Origin: Pseudomonas graminis
Lineage (GTDB): Bacteria; Pseudomonadota; Gammaproteobacteria; Pseudomonadales; Pseudomonadaceae
NCBI RefSeq assembly: GCF_013201545.1
Contig: NZ_CP053746.1
Span: 2,321,001 to 2,385,000 of the forward strand
Length of the DNA stretch: 64,000 nucleotides
Reading direction: 5' to 3'
Translations under genes and position numbers: made by a program
Shown here: positions 18,654 to 27,457 of the stretch, piece by piece
Layout: each line of letters starts with the position of its first letter
How positions within the stretch are numbered: the stretch's first letter is position 1
The notes under the pieces: generated by a model
What the model was told of the DNA's origin: nothing
Database searches by the model: none
Seen by the model: the letters and a program-made list of their open reading frames with translations, nothing else

Positions 18654-18676
18654 GTCTGCAGCACGTTACTGGCGGA

Positions 18677-20026
18677 TCAATGCTTGTCAGCAGCCAGTTT
18701 GTGTTCCAGATAGTGGATGTTGACGCCACCTTCGCAGAAGCCTTCATCGCGGGTCAGATCACGGTGCAGCGGGATGTTGGTCTTGATGCCGTCGACCACG
18801 ATTTCATCCAGGGCGTTACGCATGCGCGCCATGGCTTCATCGCGCGTGGCGCCCCAGGTGATCAGCTTGCCGATCAACGAGTCGTAGTTGGACGGAACCT
18901 TGTAGCCGCTGTACAGGTGCGAATCCACACGCACGCCGTTGCCGCCAGGCGCGTGGAAATGCTTGACCAGGCCCGGGCTCGGGACGAAGGTCTTCGGATC
19001 TTCGGCGTTGATCCGGCATTCCAGCGCGTGCCCGGTGATGACCACGTCATCCTGGGTGTACGACAGCTTGTTGCCGGCGGCGATGCTGAGCATCTCCTTG
19101 ACGATGTCGATACCGGTGACCATCTCCGAGACCGGGTGCTCCACCTGAACACGGGTGTTCATTTCGATGAAGTAGAAGCGGCCGTTCTCGTACAGGAACT
19201 CGAACGTGCCGGCGCCACGGTAGCCGATGTCGATGCACGCTTTGACACAGGCCGCGAACACGTCCTTGCGGGCTTGTTCGTCGATGAATGGCGCCGGCGC
19301 TTCTTCCAGGACCTTCTGGTGACGGCGCTGCAAGGAGCAGTCGCGGTCGCCCAGATGAATCGCCTGGCCCTGGCCGTCGGAAATCACCTGCACTTCCACG
19401 TGGCGCGGATTGGTCAGGTATTTCTCGAGGTAGACCATCGGGTTGCTGAACCAGGCAGCCGCTTCAGCACGGGTCTGCTTGGCCGCTTCGATCAGGTCTT
19501 CTTCCTTGTGCACCACGCGCATGCCGCGACCACCGCCGCCGCCAGCGGCCTTGATGATCACCGGATAGCCGACTTCGCGGCCAATGCGCAATGCCGTTTC
19601 TTCGTCTTCCGGCAGCGGGCCGTCGGAACCGGGAACGGTCGGCACCTTGGCAAGCTTCATAGCGTCCTTGGCGGACACCTTGTCGCCCATCAGGCGAATG
19701 GTTTCGGCTTTCGGGCCGATGAACGCGAAGCCGGACTTCTCGACCTGCTCGGCAAAGTCTGCGTTTTCCGCGAGGAAACCGTAGCCCGGGTGAATCGCCG
19801 TGGCGCCGGTCAGCTCTGCAGCCGAAATGATGGCCGGAATGTTCAGGTACGACAGGTTGGCTGGCGCCGGTCCGATGCAGACGGTTTCGTCTGCCAGGCC
19901 AAGGTGCATCAGCTCACGGTCTGCCGTGGAATGGACCGCGACGGTCTTGATGCCCAGTTCTTTACAGGCACGCAAGATGCGCAAGGCGATTTCGCCGCGG
20001 TTGGCGATCAGGACTTTTTCCAACAT
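18677..20026 (-). CDS. accC: AccC, biotin carboxylase subunit of acetyl-CoA carboxylase
   Basis: A 449-residue ATP-grasp enzyme that carboxylates biotin on AccB, the first half-reaction of fatty-acid synthesis. The N terminus [20 protein letters not shown], the glycine-rich loop [16 protein letters not shown] (about 157-172) and the active-site [18 protein letters not shown] (about 288-305) are all intact. ATG 20026 is chosen as the conserved start. It lies 17 bases downstream of accB in the standard accBC operon. Confidence 0.97.
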   Translation of the reverse strand: MLEKVLIANRGEIALRILRACKELGIKTVAVHSTADRELMHLGLADETVCIGPAPANLSYLNIPAIISAAELTGATAIHPGYGFLAENADFAEQVEKSGFAFIGPKAETIRLMGDKVSAKDAMKLAKVPTVPGSDGPLPEDEETALRIGREVGYPVIIKAAGGGGGRGMRVVHKEEDLIEAAKQTRAEAAAWFSNPMVYLEKYLTNPRHVEVQVISDGQGQAIHLGDRDCSLQRRHQKVLEEAPAPFIDEQARKDVFAACVKACIDIGYRGAGTFEFLYENGRFYFIEMNTRVQVEHPVSEMVTGIDIVKEMLSIAAGNKLSYTQDDVVITGHALECRINAEDPKTFVPSPGLVKHFHAPGGNGVRVDSHLYSGYKVPSNYDSLIGKLITWGATRDEAMARMRNALDEIVVDGIKTNIPLHRDLTRDEGFCEGGVNIHYLEHKLAADKH

Positions 20027-20043
20027 CGCAGGCTCTCCCCGGT

Positions 20044-20499
20044 TCAAACGATGGTGAACAGCGGCTGGTCATACTCAACCGGCTGACCGTTTTCTACCAG
20101 GATGGATTCGATCGTGCCGCTGACTTCGGCTTCGATGTGGTTCATCATTTTCATCGCTTCAACGATGCAGATCGTGTCGCCTTTCTTGACGGTCTTGCCG
20201 ACTTCAACGAACGCTGGCGAGCCAGGCGCCGGGGTGCGGTAGAACGTACCGACCATTGGCGACTTGATGACATTGCCGGCGTGCTGTGGAGCAACTGGTG
20301 CTTCAGCGGCGGCGGCCACTGGCGCTGCAACAGGGGCAGGAGCCGGAGCGGCGACCGGAGCCGGCGCGTAGTACTGCTGTGCTGGAGTCTTGCTGTGACG
20401 GCTGATCCGTACGGATTCTTCGCCTTCACGGATTTCCAATTCGTCGATGCCGGACTCTTCCAGCAATTCGATCAGTTTCTTGACTTTACGGATATCCAT
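20044..20499 (-). CDS. accB: AccB, biotin carboxyl carrier protein
   Basis: A 151-residue protein with an N-terminal helical region ([18 protein letters not shown]), a flexible alanine/proline linker (about 42-72) and a C-terminal biotinyl domain. The biotin-accepting lysine is in EAMKMMN near residue 117. It carries the carboxyl group between AccC and the AccAD transferase. It is the first gene of accBC; aroQ lies immediately upstream on the same strand. Confidence 0.97.
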   Translation of the reverse strand: MDIRKVKKLIELLEESGIDELEIREGEESVRISRHSKTPAQQYYAPAPVAAPAPAPVAAPVAAAAEAPVAPQHAGNVIKSPMVGTFYRTPAPGSPAFVEVGKTVKKGDTICIVEAMKMMNHIEAEVSGTIESILVENGQPVEYDQPLFTIV

Positions 20500-20579
20500 T
20501 AATCATCAACTCCCAAGGGACGGTCAGGGGGATTTGGTAGCCGGTTCCGGCGGTCTGGCTCAGTACGGGACTGTGCCGT

Positions 20580-21032
20580 TCACGCCTCCGAACGCTTGGC
20601 CAATTGTTCCAGGGCGGCCTCCAGGGCCAGTCGGTAACCGCTGGCGCCAAGGCCGCAGATCACGCCTACAGCAACATCTGAAAAGTAGGAGTGATGGCGG
20701 AAAGGTTCGCGCTTGTGCACGTTTGACAGGTGCACTTCGATGAATGGGATGCTCACTCCCAGCAGCGCGTCACGTATCGCAACGCTTGTGTGCGTAAAAG
20801 CAGCCGGATTGATCAGGATGAAGTCCACGCCTTCATCGCGTGCAGCGTGGATGCGGTCGATCAACTCGTATTCAGCGTTGCTCTGCAGGTACATCAGATG
20901 GTGACCAGCTTCGCGCGCACGCTGTTCCAGATCCTGGTTGATGTCGGCCAACGTGATCGAGCCATAGATCCCCGGTTCGCGGGTACCCAGCAGGTTCAGG
21001 TTAGGTCCGTGAAGAACCAGAAAAGTCGCCAT
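20580..21032 (-). CDS. aroQ: AroQ, type II 3-dehydroquinate dehydratase
   Basis: A 150-residue enzyme of the shikimate pathway converting 3-dehydroquinate to 3-dehydroshikimate. [20 protein letters not shown] near the N terminus contains the active-site tyrosine, and [18 protein letters not shown] and [19 protein letters not shown] provide the catalytic asparagine/histidine region. ATG 21032 gives the normal length. It precedes accB by 80 bases on the same strand, as in P. aeruginosa. Confidence 0.96.
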   Translation of the reverse strand: MATFLVLHGPNLNLLGTREPGIYGSITLADINQDLEQRAREAGHHLMYLQSNAEYELIDRIHAARDEGVDFILINPAAFTHTSVAIRDALLGVSIPFIEVHLSNVHKREPFRHHSYFSDVAVGVICGLGASGYRLALEAALEQLAKRSEA

Positions 21033-21184
21033 CGAGTGTTCCTTGTTGTTCGCGTTTTCGACGCTCACGCACAGAGTGAGCCGCTGATGGGCAGCGACTA
21101 TGCCGGAAAGTACGATGGACTGTCCAGTTACCCACAATATTCAGCACGATGCCCGATGTTCGCGCGAAGTTTGTGACTCTGACG

Positions 21185-22969
21185 CTAAATTTGGTCATTT
21201 GCTCTAGAAAGCCGCTCTGCGAACGCGTCTACGTCGATTTCGCCGACGACACGCGCGTTTCCAAGCTCGTTGCCGTTTTTTCCGAAGAACAGCAGCGCGG
21301 GAGGGCCAAACAGTTTGTAGCGATCCAGCAGGGCGCGTTGCTCGGCGTCGCTGTCGGTCATGTCGAAGCGGATCAGCCTGAAACCGCCCAACTGACTGAC
21401 GACTTTCGGATCAGGGAGAACCTCGTGCTCGATGACCTTGCAACTGATACACCAGTCGGCGTACCAGTCGACCAGAACGGGTTGGCCCGCGCTTTTGGAT
21501 TCCGCAAGGATTCGGTCCAGCTCGCTGGCCTGAGTCACGGTCTGCCAGCGGCTTTCTGACGCAGGTGCAGCAGAAGCTGAAATGATCCGCGATTGACCCA
21601 GCGGTCGCAGCGGGTCCGTCTGACCACTCAGCGCCCCGTACCAGCACGCGAGGGCGTAAACCAGCAAGAACAAGCCGAGCAATTGAGCGAGGCGCGCGCG
21701 CGTGGTTTTTTCGCCGAACTCCAGCGCGCCTAGAAAGATCGCAACGCCAGCCCCTAGCAGCCCGATCAACAGCAACGTGGCTTGCCCCGGAATCACCCGG
21801 CTGAGCAAGCCGATTGATAGCGCCAGCAACAGCACGCCGATCGCATTCTTCACCGAGACCAACCACGGCCCGCTTTTCGGTAGCCACGCCGCGCCGCCCG
21901 TTGCCACCAGCACCAGCGGTGCGCCCATGCCCAGGCCCAGGACGAACAGCTTCAAGGCCCCGCCAATGGCATCGCCGCTGGCGCTTATATAAAGCAGTGC
22001 ACCGGCCAGCGGCGCCGAGACACAGGGCGACACCAACAGGCTCGACACCACGCCCAGAACTGCCGCCCCCCACAGAGACCCGCCTTGGGTATTGCCGGCG
22101 ATGCGGTCCAGCCGGTCATTGAGGGCACGGGGCAGGCGCAGCTCGAACACGCCGAACATGGCGACGGCGAAGAGCGCAAAGAACCCGGCAAATGGCACGA
22201 GGACCCACGCCGATTGCAGGCGTGCTTGCAGATTGAGGCTGGCGCCAAAAATGCCCATCAGTGCGCCGAGGATGGCGAAGCAGATCGCCATCGGCAGCAC
22301 GTAGGCCAGGGACAAAGAGAAACCGCGCAGCCCGCCGATCTGCCCACGCAGGACGACGCCCGACAGGATCGGCAGCATCGGTAACACGCACGGCGTGAAT
22401 GTCAGACCGACGCCGGCGAGGAAAAACAGTGCCAGTTGTTTCCAGCTGAATTCGACGTTGGTGACATCGCCCGCGAGTGGGGTATCGGACGCTGCGGGGC
22501 TCGCGCCGCCAATGTTCAATCGCTCGGTTTCGGGAGGGTAGCAGAGCCCTTTGTCTGCGCAGCCTTGGTAGGTGACGACAAGCGTGAAAGGGCGGGTGTC
22601 CCCGGCTTTGCGCGGCAGGTTGACGTCGAGGATGCCGTGATAGACCTCGACGTCGCCAAAATACTCGTCGTGTTTCTTTTCGCCATCCGGCAGTTGCGCG
22701 GCGCCGAGGCCGATGTCAGCGGGTTCGGTGCGGAACTGAAAGCGATGGCGATACAGGTAGTAGCCTTCGGTGGCGACGAACTGCAGCTTGATGGACTCCG
22801 GAGTGGTGTCGCTGAGGTTCAACTGGAACGCCTGGCGAACCGGGAGAAAATCCTTGCTGTTGTCGACTGATGCGCCGCCCAGTGTGGGACTTGATCTGTT
22901 CTCCAGAAAGCTCGCGCCGACGGCGGGCAGGGCACAGATCAGCAGTAACAGACAAAGCAGGCGGCGCAT
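21185..22969 (-). CDS. dsbD: DsbD, thiol:disulfide interchange protein
   Basis: A 594-residue protein. A signal peptide (about 1-19) precedes the periplasmic alpha domain with the YQGCADKGLCYPP cysteine pair (about 137-149). An eight-helix membrane domain has TPCVLPMLP and SPCVSAPLAG cysteines. The C-terminal thioredoxin-like gamma domain has WYADWCISCK near 505-514. DsbD moves electrons from cytoplasmic thioredoxin to periplasmic DsbC and cytochrome-c maturation factors. All six functional cysteines are present. Confidence 0.95.
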   Translation of the reverse strand: MRRLLCLLLLICALPAVGASFLENRSSPTLGGASVDNSKDFLPVRQAFQLNLSDTTPESIKLQFVATEGYYLYRHRFQFRTEPADIGLGAAQLPDGEKKHDEYFGDVEVYHGILDVNLPRKAGDTRPFTLVVTYQGCADKGLCYPPETERLNIGGASPAASDTPLAGDVTNVEFSWKQLALFFLAGVGLTFTPCVLPMLPILSGVVLRGQIGGLRGFSLSLAYVLPMAICFAILGALMGIFGASLNLQARLQSAWVLVPFAGFFALFAVAMFGVFELRLPRALNDRLDRIAGNTQGGSLWGAAVLGVVSSLLVSPCVSAPLAGALLYISASGDAIGGALKLFVLGLGMGAPLVLVATGGAAWLPKSGPWLVSVKNAIGVLLLALSIGLLSRVIPGQATLLLIGLLGAGVAIFLGALEFGEKTTRARLAQLLGLFLLVYALACWYGALSGQTDPLRPLGQSRIISASAAPASESRWQTVTQASELDRILAESKSAGQPVLVDWYADWCISCKVIEHEVLPDPKVVSQLGGFRLIRFDMTDSDAEQRALLDRYKLFGPPALLFFGKNGNELGNARVVGEIDVDAFAERLSRANDQI

Positions 22970-23084
22970 GGCGGTCTCGCATCACAGAAGTCCGCGCATG
23001 ATAACGGAGTGGCTGCGGGCGTGCAGGGAGGGCTAGCGTTCTTCGGTCTGAACTTCGGTCTGAAAATGAGGCAGGAAGCAGCAG

Positions 23085-24749
23085 TCAAACAGTGTCCGGC
23101 TGGGGGTGTTTAGTTGATGGCGACGCTGCAACGCGCTCCGCCAGCCCATGCACTTGATTGCGGCCTGCCTTTTTTGCGCGGTACAGCGCTTCGTCTGCCT
23201 GCGAGGCCATCATCAGCGCGTCGTCGTCCTCGGCGATCTCCACGACCCCGGCGCTGAACGTGCAGAACAGATCCACAGGTTGCGCAGGGTAATGAATTTC
23301 GGCGAAACGCTGGCGGATTTCGTCGAGCAAACCGTGGGCGTCTGCCAGATCAGTGTCCGGCATGACCACGGCAAACTCCTCACCACCATAGCGACCGATG
23401 TAGTCGGTTTTGCGCAGACGCTGCTTGAGGAACAGCGCCAGGCTTTTGATGACGCGGTCGCCCATGGGATGGCCGTGGCTGTCGTTGACCCTCTTGAAGT
23501 GGTCGATGTCCAGCATGGCAAAGCTCAGAGGCTTGTTCTCACGCCGCGCGCGGAAGCTGGAATCTTCGAGCAATTGCAGGATGTGGGTGTGGTTGTATAG
23601 GCCGGTCAGGCTGTCGCGGACCATGCGCGCTTTAAGGTTGCGCGCCCGTGCCGCGCGATTGCGCACGGTGGTGATCAGGTGGCGAGCCTTGATCGGCTTT
23701 GTGAGAAAGTCATCGCCGCCCTCGCTCATCGCATCCAGCTGTTTATCCAGATCGTCTTCGGCCGAAAGGTAAATGATCGGCACGCTGACGTAGCGGTCAT
23801 TGTGGCGGATCACCTTGGCCAGCTCGGTGCCGGTGCAGGCTGGCATGTACATGTCGAGGATGATCAGGTCCGGCTGAAAGTCGGCCAGCTCCGACATGGT
23901 CTTGATCGGGTCGAGCAGGGTGCGGGTGACGATGCCGGCGCCGTTGAGCAAGCGTTCGGTGTGCGTCGCCTGGGCGCGCGAGTCGTCGATGATCAGCACC
24001 TTATACGGTGCGTATTGCGCAACCCGGGTCAGGATTTCGATCTTCTCCAGCAGACTGGACGCCTCAAGAGTGCCGGTCAGGAACTCTTCGCCACCGGCGC
24101 GCACGGCGGCAAGGCGCGTGGGCGTGTCCGTCTCGTGATGGCTGAAAAACAGCAGCGGTAGTTTCTGCTCCAGTCCTTCCTGCATCCGGGTAGCGAGCTT
24201 CAGGCCCTGGCCCGCGCCACCGAAGTCCACATCCATGACGACGGCGGCGGGCAAGCGTTCGGCCATGGTCATGTGGAAGGCCTCAATGCTTGCGAAGGAC
24301 TGCGCGCTCAAGCCGAAGAATTCCAGCTGCCTGGCCAGACGCTCGCTGCGTTCATGATCCTGCAGCGCGAGGTAGATTGGCTTTCGCAGGGGCGGCAGGG
24401 CGGTTTGCTCCAGACGGTCGCCATGCCGGAGGCCGGTGCGGGACAGGCGTTGCATCAGGCGATTGAGGTCGGTAATCAGGGCGCTGCTCAACTGTCCACG
24501 GTTGGCCTCGACGTCAAGCAATGCCAAGTCGATCGCGGTAGCCAGTTGCGTGTGTTCGGCTTGCTCGAAACGTTCGGCGAATCGCAGCAGCCGCCGGTTG
24601 GCCTCGATGAGTTCAGCCATGTCCGTTGCCGACCATTCACTTTGCTGCAGGCGTTGCCACACCTCAAGGATCTGACGAGCCTGATGGATTACCCGCTGGG
24701 CAAAGTGGTGTTTGAGTCTGTCGCGGCTCGGATCTGCTGCTTCGGTCAT
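23085..24749 (-). CDS. gcbA: GcbA-like diguanylate cyclase with receiver domains
   Basis: A 554-residue regulator. Residues about 1-110 resemble a degenerate Hpt fold. Next come a receiver-like domain without a clear active site (about 125-245) and a true receiver beginning KVLIIDDSRAQ with LIILDMYMPACTG (about 253-375). The C-terminal GGDEF domain has GRYGGEEF. An RxxD inhibitory site (RKTD) lies five residues before GGEEF, so c-di-GMP feedback is likely. Position next to dsbD matches P. aeruginosa PA4843, whose P. fluorescens homologue GcbA promotes surface attachment. Confidence 0.88.
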   Translation of the reverse strand: MTEAADPSRDRLKHHFAQRVIHQARQILEVWQRLQQSEWSATDMAELIEANRRLLRFAERFEQAEHTQLATAIDLALLDVEANRGQLSSALITDLNRLMQRLSRTGLRHGDRLEQTALPPLRKPIYLALQDHERSERLARQLEFFGLSAQSFASIEAFHMTMAERLPAAVVMDVDFGGAGQGLKLATRMQEGLEQKLPLLFFSHHETDTPTRLAAVRAGGEEFLTGTLEASSLLEKIEILTRVAQYAPYKVLIIDDSRAQATHTERLLNGAGIVTRTLLDPIKTMSELADFQPDLIILDMYMPACTGTELAKVIRHNDRYVSVPIIYLSAEDDLDKQLDAMSEGGDDFLTKPIKARHLITTVRNRAARARNLKARMVRDSLTGLYNHTHILQLLEDSSFRARRENKPLSFAMLDIDHFKRVNDSHGHPMGDRVIKSLALFLKQRLRKTDYIGRYGGEEFAVVMPDTDLADAHGLLDEIRQRFAEIHYPAQPVDLFCTFSAGVVEIAEDDDALMMASQADEALYRAKKAGRNQVHGLAERVAASPSTKHPQPDTV

Positions 24750-25098
24750 GCTCTGACTTCTTTAATGGGGAAACCCCAATACCAATGCTGGCGCTATGCT
24801 AGCACTAGTTTTCTCAAGTCAGGATGCCGCAAGTCAATTTCTCGTTATTTTTGACGGTTATCCCCCGTCAAATATTTAGCCTTTGAAGCGCCTGCTTAGT
24901 CTGCAGCAAATGCGAACCGCCGGATGGAAGGCAGAACCGGCATAGGCCGGGGAGGCATCGGAAAGGGCGACGCAGGATTCAGAGTCCGATTGACTCGATT
25001 GCTAAACAAATGCACTTGCCATCACATTCCTGCCAAACGCACCTTGCTGTAAGGTTGCGGTCAGAAGCACTGAATTCCGTGATTGAAAGGACAAGGCC
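24750..25098. promoter_or_regulatory. 349-bp divergent region between gcbA and the DUF2333 gene
   Basis: This gap must hold the gcbA promoter (leftward) and the DUF2333 promoter (rightward). It contains a perfect 8-bp inverted repeat, TTTGACGG (24850-24857) and CCGTCAAA (24865-24872), and a further GTCAA at about 24833. From about 24919 to 24977 it is rich in GGA triplets (five in 56 bases), some in the loops of short GC stems. No coding gene is supported. Confidence 0.5.
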
Positions 25099-26190
25099 AT
25101 GCTGGATTGGAAGAAGCGCTCGGGCAGCGCGGGAACTGAACGCGCTGACGAAAAGCCCATGGGCAAAGCGCCGCGCGGTTATTGGGGCGGCCTGTTGTTC
25201 AGTCGCGCCGTCGGGGCTGTGGTGGGTATTTATCTGGTTGTCACCGTGGTGCTCGGCATCTGGTGGAGCAGCGAGCCGCCCCTGTTTCCGGTCCAGCAGC
25301 AAGCCCAGGCTGCTGCGCAAAGTGAAGGCAAGCAGATGGTGCTGGGCTACACCACCGTCGAGACCCTCAAGACCGTCGCGTCTACCTTGCTGGATAAACC
25401 GGGCGGTTACATTTCCAACGATCGTTCGCCGCCCGGCCTGTGGATGGACAACATGCCGAGCTGGGAATACGGCGTGCTGGTTCAGGTCCGCGACCTGAGC
25501 CGTGCCTTGCGTAAAGACTTCGCTCGATCGCAGTCCCAATCCGCCGAAGATGGCGACCTGGCGCGCGCCGAGCCGCTGTTCAACTTCGACAACAAAAGCT
25601 GGGTGCTGCCTTCCAGCGAGTCCCAATACCGCGACGGCATCGCTGCGTTGAGCCGCTACCAGGCGCGCCTGTCTGACCCGAATCAGAAGGGCGCACTGTT
25701 CTACACACGTGCCGACAACCTGAATAACTGGCTGGGCGACGTCGGTACACGTCTGGGCTCCTTGTCCCAGCGGCTGTCCGCCAGCGTGGGTCGGGTCAAA
25801 CTGAACAGCACCCTGAAAACCGAGGCGCAGTCCACGGTCACGGTCAAGCCGGGAGAAGTCCCGCAGGTTGACGAAGAAATCGTCGAAACCCCATGGATGC
25901 AAATCGACAACGTCTTCTATGAAGCACGCGGTCAGGCCTGGGCGCTGTCGCACTTGCTGCGCGCGATCGAGGTCGATTTCGCCGATGTTCTGGCGAAGAA
26001 GAATGCAACCGTGAGCGTGCGTCAGATCATTCGTGAACTGGAGGCCTCGCAAGAGCCGATCTGGAGCCCGATGATCCTCAACGGCAGCCCTTTCGGTATC
26101 TTCGCCAACCACTCGCTGGTCATGGCCAACTACCTGTCCCGTGCCAACGCGGCGGTGATTGACCTGCGTCAGCTGCTGTCTCAAGGCTGA
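25099..26190 (+). CDS. DUF2333 family membrane-anchored protein
   Basis: A 363-residue protein with a short basic cytoplasmic N terminus, one transmembrane helix (AVGAVVGIYLVVTVVLGIWW, about 38-57) and a long periplasmic helical domain. It matches the DUF2333 family, which has no established function. The start has AAAGGA about 10 bases upstream. It is followed after 3 bases by the Nudix gene, so the two are probably co-transcribed, as in P. aeruginosa upstream of speA. Confidence 0.88.
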   Translation: MLDWKKRSGSAGTERADEKPMGKAPRGYWGGLLFSRAVGAVVGIYLVVTVVLGIWWSSEPPLFPVQQQAQAAAQSEGKQMVLGYTTVETLKTVASTLLDKPGGYISNDRSPPGLWMDNMPSWEYGVLVQVRDLSRALRKDFARSQSQSAEDGDLARAEPLFNFDNKSWVLPSSESQYRDGIAALSRYQARLSDPNQKGALFYTRADNLNNWLGDVGTRLGSLSQRLSASVGRVKLNSTLKTEAQSTVTVKPGEVPQVDEEIVETPWMQIDNVFYEARGQAWALSHLLRAIEVDFADVLAKKNATVSVRQIIRELEASQEPIWSPMILNGSPFGIFANHSLVMANYLSRANAAVIDLRQLLSQG

Positions 26191-26193
26191 TCG

Positions 26194-26739
26194 GTGAATG
26201 TTTCCAATCAAGAGGCCGCCCACCGTGCGGCCTCCGATGCCGAGCTGATTGCCTGGGTTGATCGTCACGATCAAGTCCTCGGCGCGCTGCCCCGGGCAGA
26301 GCTGCGTGAGCGCGGACTTATCGGACGCGGCACCTACATTCTTCTGTTCAACTCGGCGGGCGAGCTGTGTGTGCATCGACGCATGCTGAGCAAGGCGATC
26401 TATCCCGGGTATTGGGATGTGGCGGCGGGCGGCATGGTGCAGGCTGATGAGAGCTACGAGCTGTCGGCGGCGCGCGAGCTCGAAGAAGAACTGGGCGTCT
26501 CTGGCGTACCGCTTACCCCTCACGAATGTTTCTTCTTTGATCAGCCGGACAACCGACTGTGGTGCGCGGTGTTCTCGGCGGTCTGGGACGGACCGTTGAA
26601 ACTGCAACCGGAAGAAGTGCTGGAAGCGCGCTTTCTCAGCATCAGCCAAGTGATGCGCGAAACCACCGAAAAGCCTTACTGCCCTGACTCGCTGGCCGCC
26701 TTCAAGCGCTATTTGGAAGGCGTCGCAAATGTCCCGTAA
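26194..26739 (+). CDS. Nudix hydrolase (YfcD-like)
   Basis: A 181-residue Nudix protein starting at GTG 26194. The Nudix box is complete: G(x5)E(x7)REL-EEELGV, running from GGMVQADE to EELGV at about residues 75-96, so metal-dependent pyrophosphatase activity is expected. The arrangement resembles YfcD and isopentenyl-diphosphate isomerase-like Nudix proteins; the substrate cannot be told from sequence. It lies 3 bases after the DUF2333 gene. Confidence 0.88.
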   Translation: MNVSNQEAAHRAASDAELIAWVDRHDQVLGALPRAELRERGLIGRGTYILLFNSAGELCVHRRMLSKAIYPGYWDVAAGGMVQADESYELSAARELEEELGVSGVPLTPHECFFFDQPDNRLWCAVFSAVWDGPLKLQPEEVLEARFLSISQVMRETTEKPYCPDSLAAFKRYLEGVANVP

Positions 26740-26902
26740 ATTGGCGCATATTTGCACTTAGCATCTGCGACATTTGCCGTTACACTGCGCGACTTTTCAC
26801 GCCGGACCGCCCTTGCGATCCGGTTGCGCTGCCCCTGCCTGAGTGGGGCTTCGCGGTCGGCTCCCGTCGGCCAGACTTCGCTCCTCAACAAGAGGATTGC
26901 CG

Positions 26903-27274
26903 GTGGCCAAAAAAGCCGCATCCTTCGCCGCCCTCGGTGGCCTGGTATTTTCAACCGACGCCGGTCGGCATTGTCCCGACTGCCGTCAGCCCGTCGACGC
27001 CTGCACCTGCAAACGCACGCTCATCCCGGAAGGTGATGGCATCGCTCGCGTGCGCCGTGAAAGCAAAGGCCGTGGCGGCAAGACCGTCACGACTGTCACC
27101 GGCGTTCCGCTGGCTGAAGACGCGCTCAAGGACCTGGCTAAGACCCTCAAGCAACGTTGCGGAACCGGCGGCGCGCTGAAGGATGGCGTGATCGAAATCC
27201 AGGGTGACCACGTCGAAACGCTGTTGGCCGAGTTGGTCAAGCAGGGTTTCAAGGCGAAAAAGTCAGGCGGTTGA
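26903..27274 (+). CDS. yciH: YciH/SUI1 family translation factor
   Basis: A 123-residue homologue of eukaryotic eIF1 (SUI1). The N-terminal CPDC..CTCK cysteine cluster (about 24-36) looks like a small metal knuckle. The SUI1 domain contains GRGGKTVTTVTGVP (about 51-64) and ends with EIQGDHVETLLAELVKQGF. Bacterial YciH is thought to influence start-codon choice and acts as an inhibitor under stress. I chose GTG 26903, which has AAGAGG upstream; an earlier in-frame ATG lies in non-conserved sequence. Confidence 0.9.
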   Translation: MAKKAASFAALGGLVFSTDAGRHCPDCRQPVDACTCKRTLIPEGDGIARVRRESKGRGGKTVTTVTGVPLAEDALKDLAKTLKQRCGTGGALKDGVIEIQGDHVETLLAELVKQGFKAKKSGG

Positions 27275-27277
27275 GCC

Positions 27278-27308
27278 ATCGGGTTCAAGCCCGTTTATTT
27301 TTGTCGTC
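27278..27308 (+). terminator. Possible weak terminator after yciH
   Basis: CGGG-TTCAAG-CCCG followed by TTTATTTTTG begins 6 bases after the yciH stop. The stem is only 4-5 bp, so this is tentative. Confidence 0.4.
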
Positions 27309-27457
27309 GGTCTGGCCGCAGTCATCCCTGCAAACTCTGCTGCGCAATGCGGGTCTATTGCCCCACAGCGAGCAGGCGCCAAACCGTCATTTCCACGCTC
27401 TACACTGCGCCCAGCCGGTCAGGCCGGGGCTTTATGACTTTTCTATAGGGGACTTTG

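Larger units (their letters stand above)
18387..18676. other. Gap between accC and prmA
   Basis: It contains the paired REP at 18527-18619, the accC terminator hairpin at about 18627-18650, and about 140 bp before prmA that should carry its promoter. No gene is supported. Confidence 0.6.

Noticed and set aside
24979..26757. 592-codon minus-strand frame over the DUF2333 and Nudix genes
   Set aside because: It spans two real genes and the gap between them on the opposite strand, and shows no family features.
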